NCBI RefSeq assembly: GCF_000735455.1
Contig: NZ_JMPS01000039.1
Location: forward strand, 1-62,169
Direction of reading: 5' to 3'
DNA length: 62,169 nucleotides
Source of the DNA: Yokenella regensburgei ATCC 49455
GTDB taxonomy: Bacteria; Pseudomonadota; Gammaproteobacteria; Enterobacterales; Enterobacteriaceae
How positions within the stretch are numbered: the first letter of the stretch is position 1; each line of letters begins with the position of its first letter. Shown one piece after another: positions 61,475-62,169 of the stretch. The notes beneath the pieces were generated by a model. That model saw only the letters and a list, made by a program, of their open reading frames with translations, was not told the origin of the DNA and searched no databases. A program made the position numbers and the translations under genes.

Positions 61475-62169
61475 TCAGCCAATAGCTTTTAAACCGTGAA
61501 CCAGCGCGAACTGCGGATCTTGGGCCACGAAGAAACGATCTTCGCGCAGGTGAACGTGGTTACGAATGGCTTCAGCCAACAGACAGGCTCCGCCTCCCAC
61601 GACTGCAACATGGGTATACCCTTTAAAGCGATCAATCGCTTCCAGTACCCGTGCACGATAACGCGAGATACCACTGTGGATTGCCTGCTTTATGCTATCA
61701 ACAGCCCTCGGATCGTTGATATTGTTCGCCAGGTACGTATCGTCAAAACGTTTGATAATCAACCTGTCCACGTTGTAGCGGGAGAGCGCCATACCTGCTT
61801 TACGTAACGCCTGCTGAACTTCATCGGTCACCAGCGATACGCCCAATGCCGGATCGCCGTAGATACGCGATACCGAAGACATCTGGCCCGCTACCTGTGA
61901 GATATCCAGCGTAGTTCCTCCGAGATCAACAATCAGCACAGAGTTGGAGGACGAGAGTTGATCACACAGCGCTATACCTGCAGGAATGGACTCCGGGCGC
62001 ACGGTGACGCGGGTGATGGTGAATACGTGGCCGTTATTCAGCGCTACCGGTTGCAGCAGGCTCTGCTTTTTGCGCTCAATGTTATCAAGCCGGTACTGCG
62101 CGTCTTCGTCGTAGAACTCCGCCAGCGGCAGTGTTACCACGATATCCACGCACTGCGGTGTAAGGCCAC
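61475..62169 (-). CDS. stbA: ParM/StbA actin-like partition ATPase, C-terminal part
   Basis: The reading frame is open through the right edge; the in-frame GTG at 62147-62149 is internal, because upstream codons (GLTPQC) continue the ParM sequence. Visible motifs are VDIVVTLPLAEFYD, NIERKKQSLLQPV, PESIPAGIALCDQL, the phosphate-2 loop LIVDLGGTTLDISQV, YGDPALGVSLVTDEV, and the adenosine motif HVAVVGGGACLL. They match plasmid R1 ParM closely. It forms filaments that push replicated DNA apart. Its N-terminal third lies outside the window. Confidence 0.93.
   Translation of the reverse strand, partial: GLTPQCVDIVVTLPLAEFYDEDAQYRLDNIERKKQSLLQPVALNNGHVFTITRVTVRPESIPAGIALCDQLSSSNSVLIVDLGGTTLDISQVAGQMSSVSRIYGDPALGVSLVTDEVQQALRKAGMALSRYNVDRLIIKRFDDTYLANNINDPRAVDSIKQAIHSGISRYRARVLEAIDRFKGYTHVAVVGGGACLLAEAIRNHVHLREDRFFVAQDPQFALVHGLKAIG

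Overview
The window is enterobacterial chromosome, best matched by Enterobacter or a close relative. The left 25.8 kb follows the E. coli araE-glyU neighbourhood (kduD, kduI, yqeF, yqeG) and carries a cadCBA-dtpC acid-response locus. Start sites were re-chosen from ribosome-binding sites and recalled family N-termini; no alignment or database search was run.

Region 1 (1-7.4 kb): pectin-sugar isomerisation (kduI-kduD with a KdgR-type box), a YqeF thiolase, a LysR regulator divergent from a PACE-family efflux protein, the YqeG amino-acid transporter and an aldo/keto reductase. Region 2 (7.4-15.3 kb): a chaperone-usher fimbrial operon (major subunit, chaperone, usher, tip adhesin) flanked by MrkH-like PilZ and MrkI-like LuxR regulators on one side and an MrkJ-like EAL phosphodiesterase on the other. 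This makes a c-di-GMP control circuit around a fimbria whose major subunit does not look like MrkA. Region 3 (15.3-25.8 kb): dtpC, cadA, cadB, cadC, a CatB-type acetyltransferase, a TPR protein, a ClbS/DfsB-family protein, a deoxynucleoside kinase and a small periplasmic protein.

At 25809-25831 lies a 23-bp copy of the 3' end of the glyU-type tRNA-Gly, in the orientation expected for the distal end of an island integrated in that tRNA. Everything to its right looks like one large mosaic island that runs off the window. Region 4 (25.8-40 kb): a CP4-44/CP4-6-like module, mostly on the minus strand (DUF905, YfjQ, YafX antirestriction, RadC/YeeS, YeeT, CbeA antitoxin, two CbtA-like toxins, DUF5983, DUF957, DUF4942). 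A zinc-ribbon microprotein plus GT2 glycosyltransferase cassette is inserted in the opposite orientation. An AlpA / inovirus-Gp2-like / zinc-ribbon cluster follows.

Region 5 (40.5-56.4 kb): an incomplete type VI secretion locus with only tssL, tssM, vgrG and a DUF4123 adaptor, followed by a tandem array of effector/immunity modules. The array has three intact and one broken Tox-REase-5-like nucleases, four Imm52-like immunity proteins, a PAAR-fused putative membrane toxin with an overlapping two-TM immunity gene, and a PAAR-GH19 cell-wall hydrolase with a convergent periplasmic candidate immunity gene. Sequence variation is concentrated in [nuclease 3' part + immunity 5' part], between near-identical blocks, so recombination could swap matched pairs as units. 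This array is the most interesting system in the window. Region 6 (56.4-62.2 kb): a repeat-containing small protein overlapping a membrane protein gene, an IS3 remnant, an EcoRII/Dcm-type restriction-modification pair, and a plasmid-like ParM/StbA-StbB partition pair cut by the window edge.
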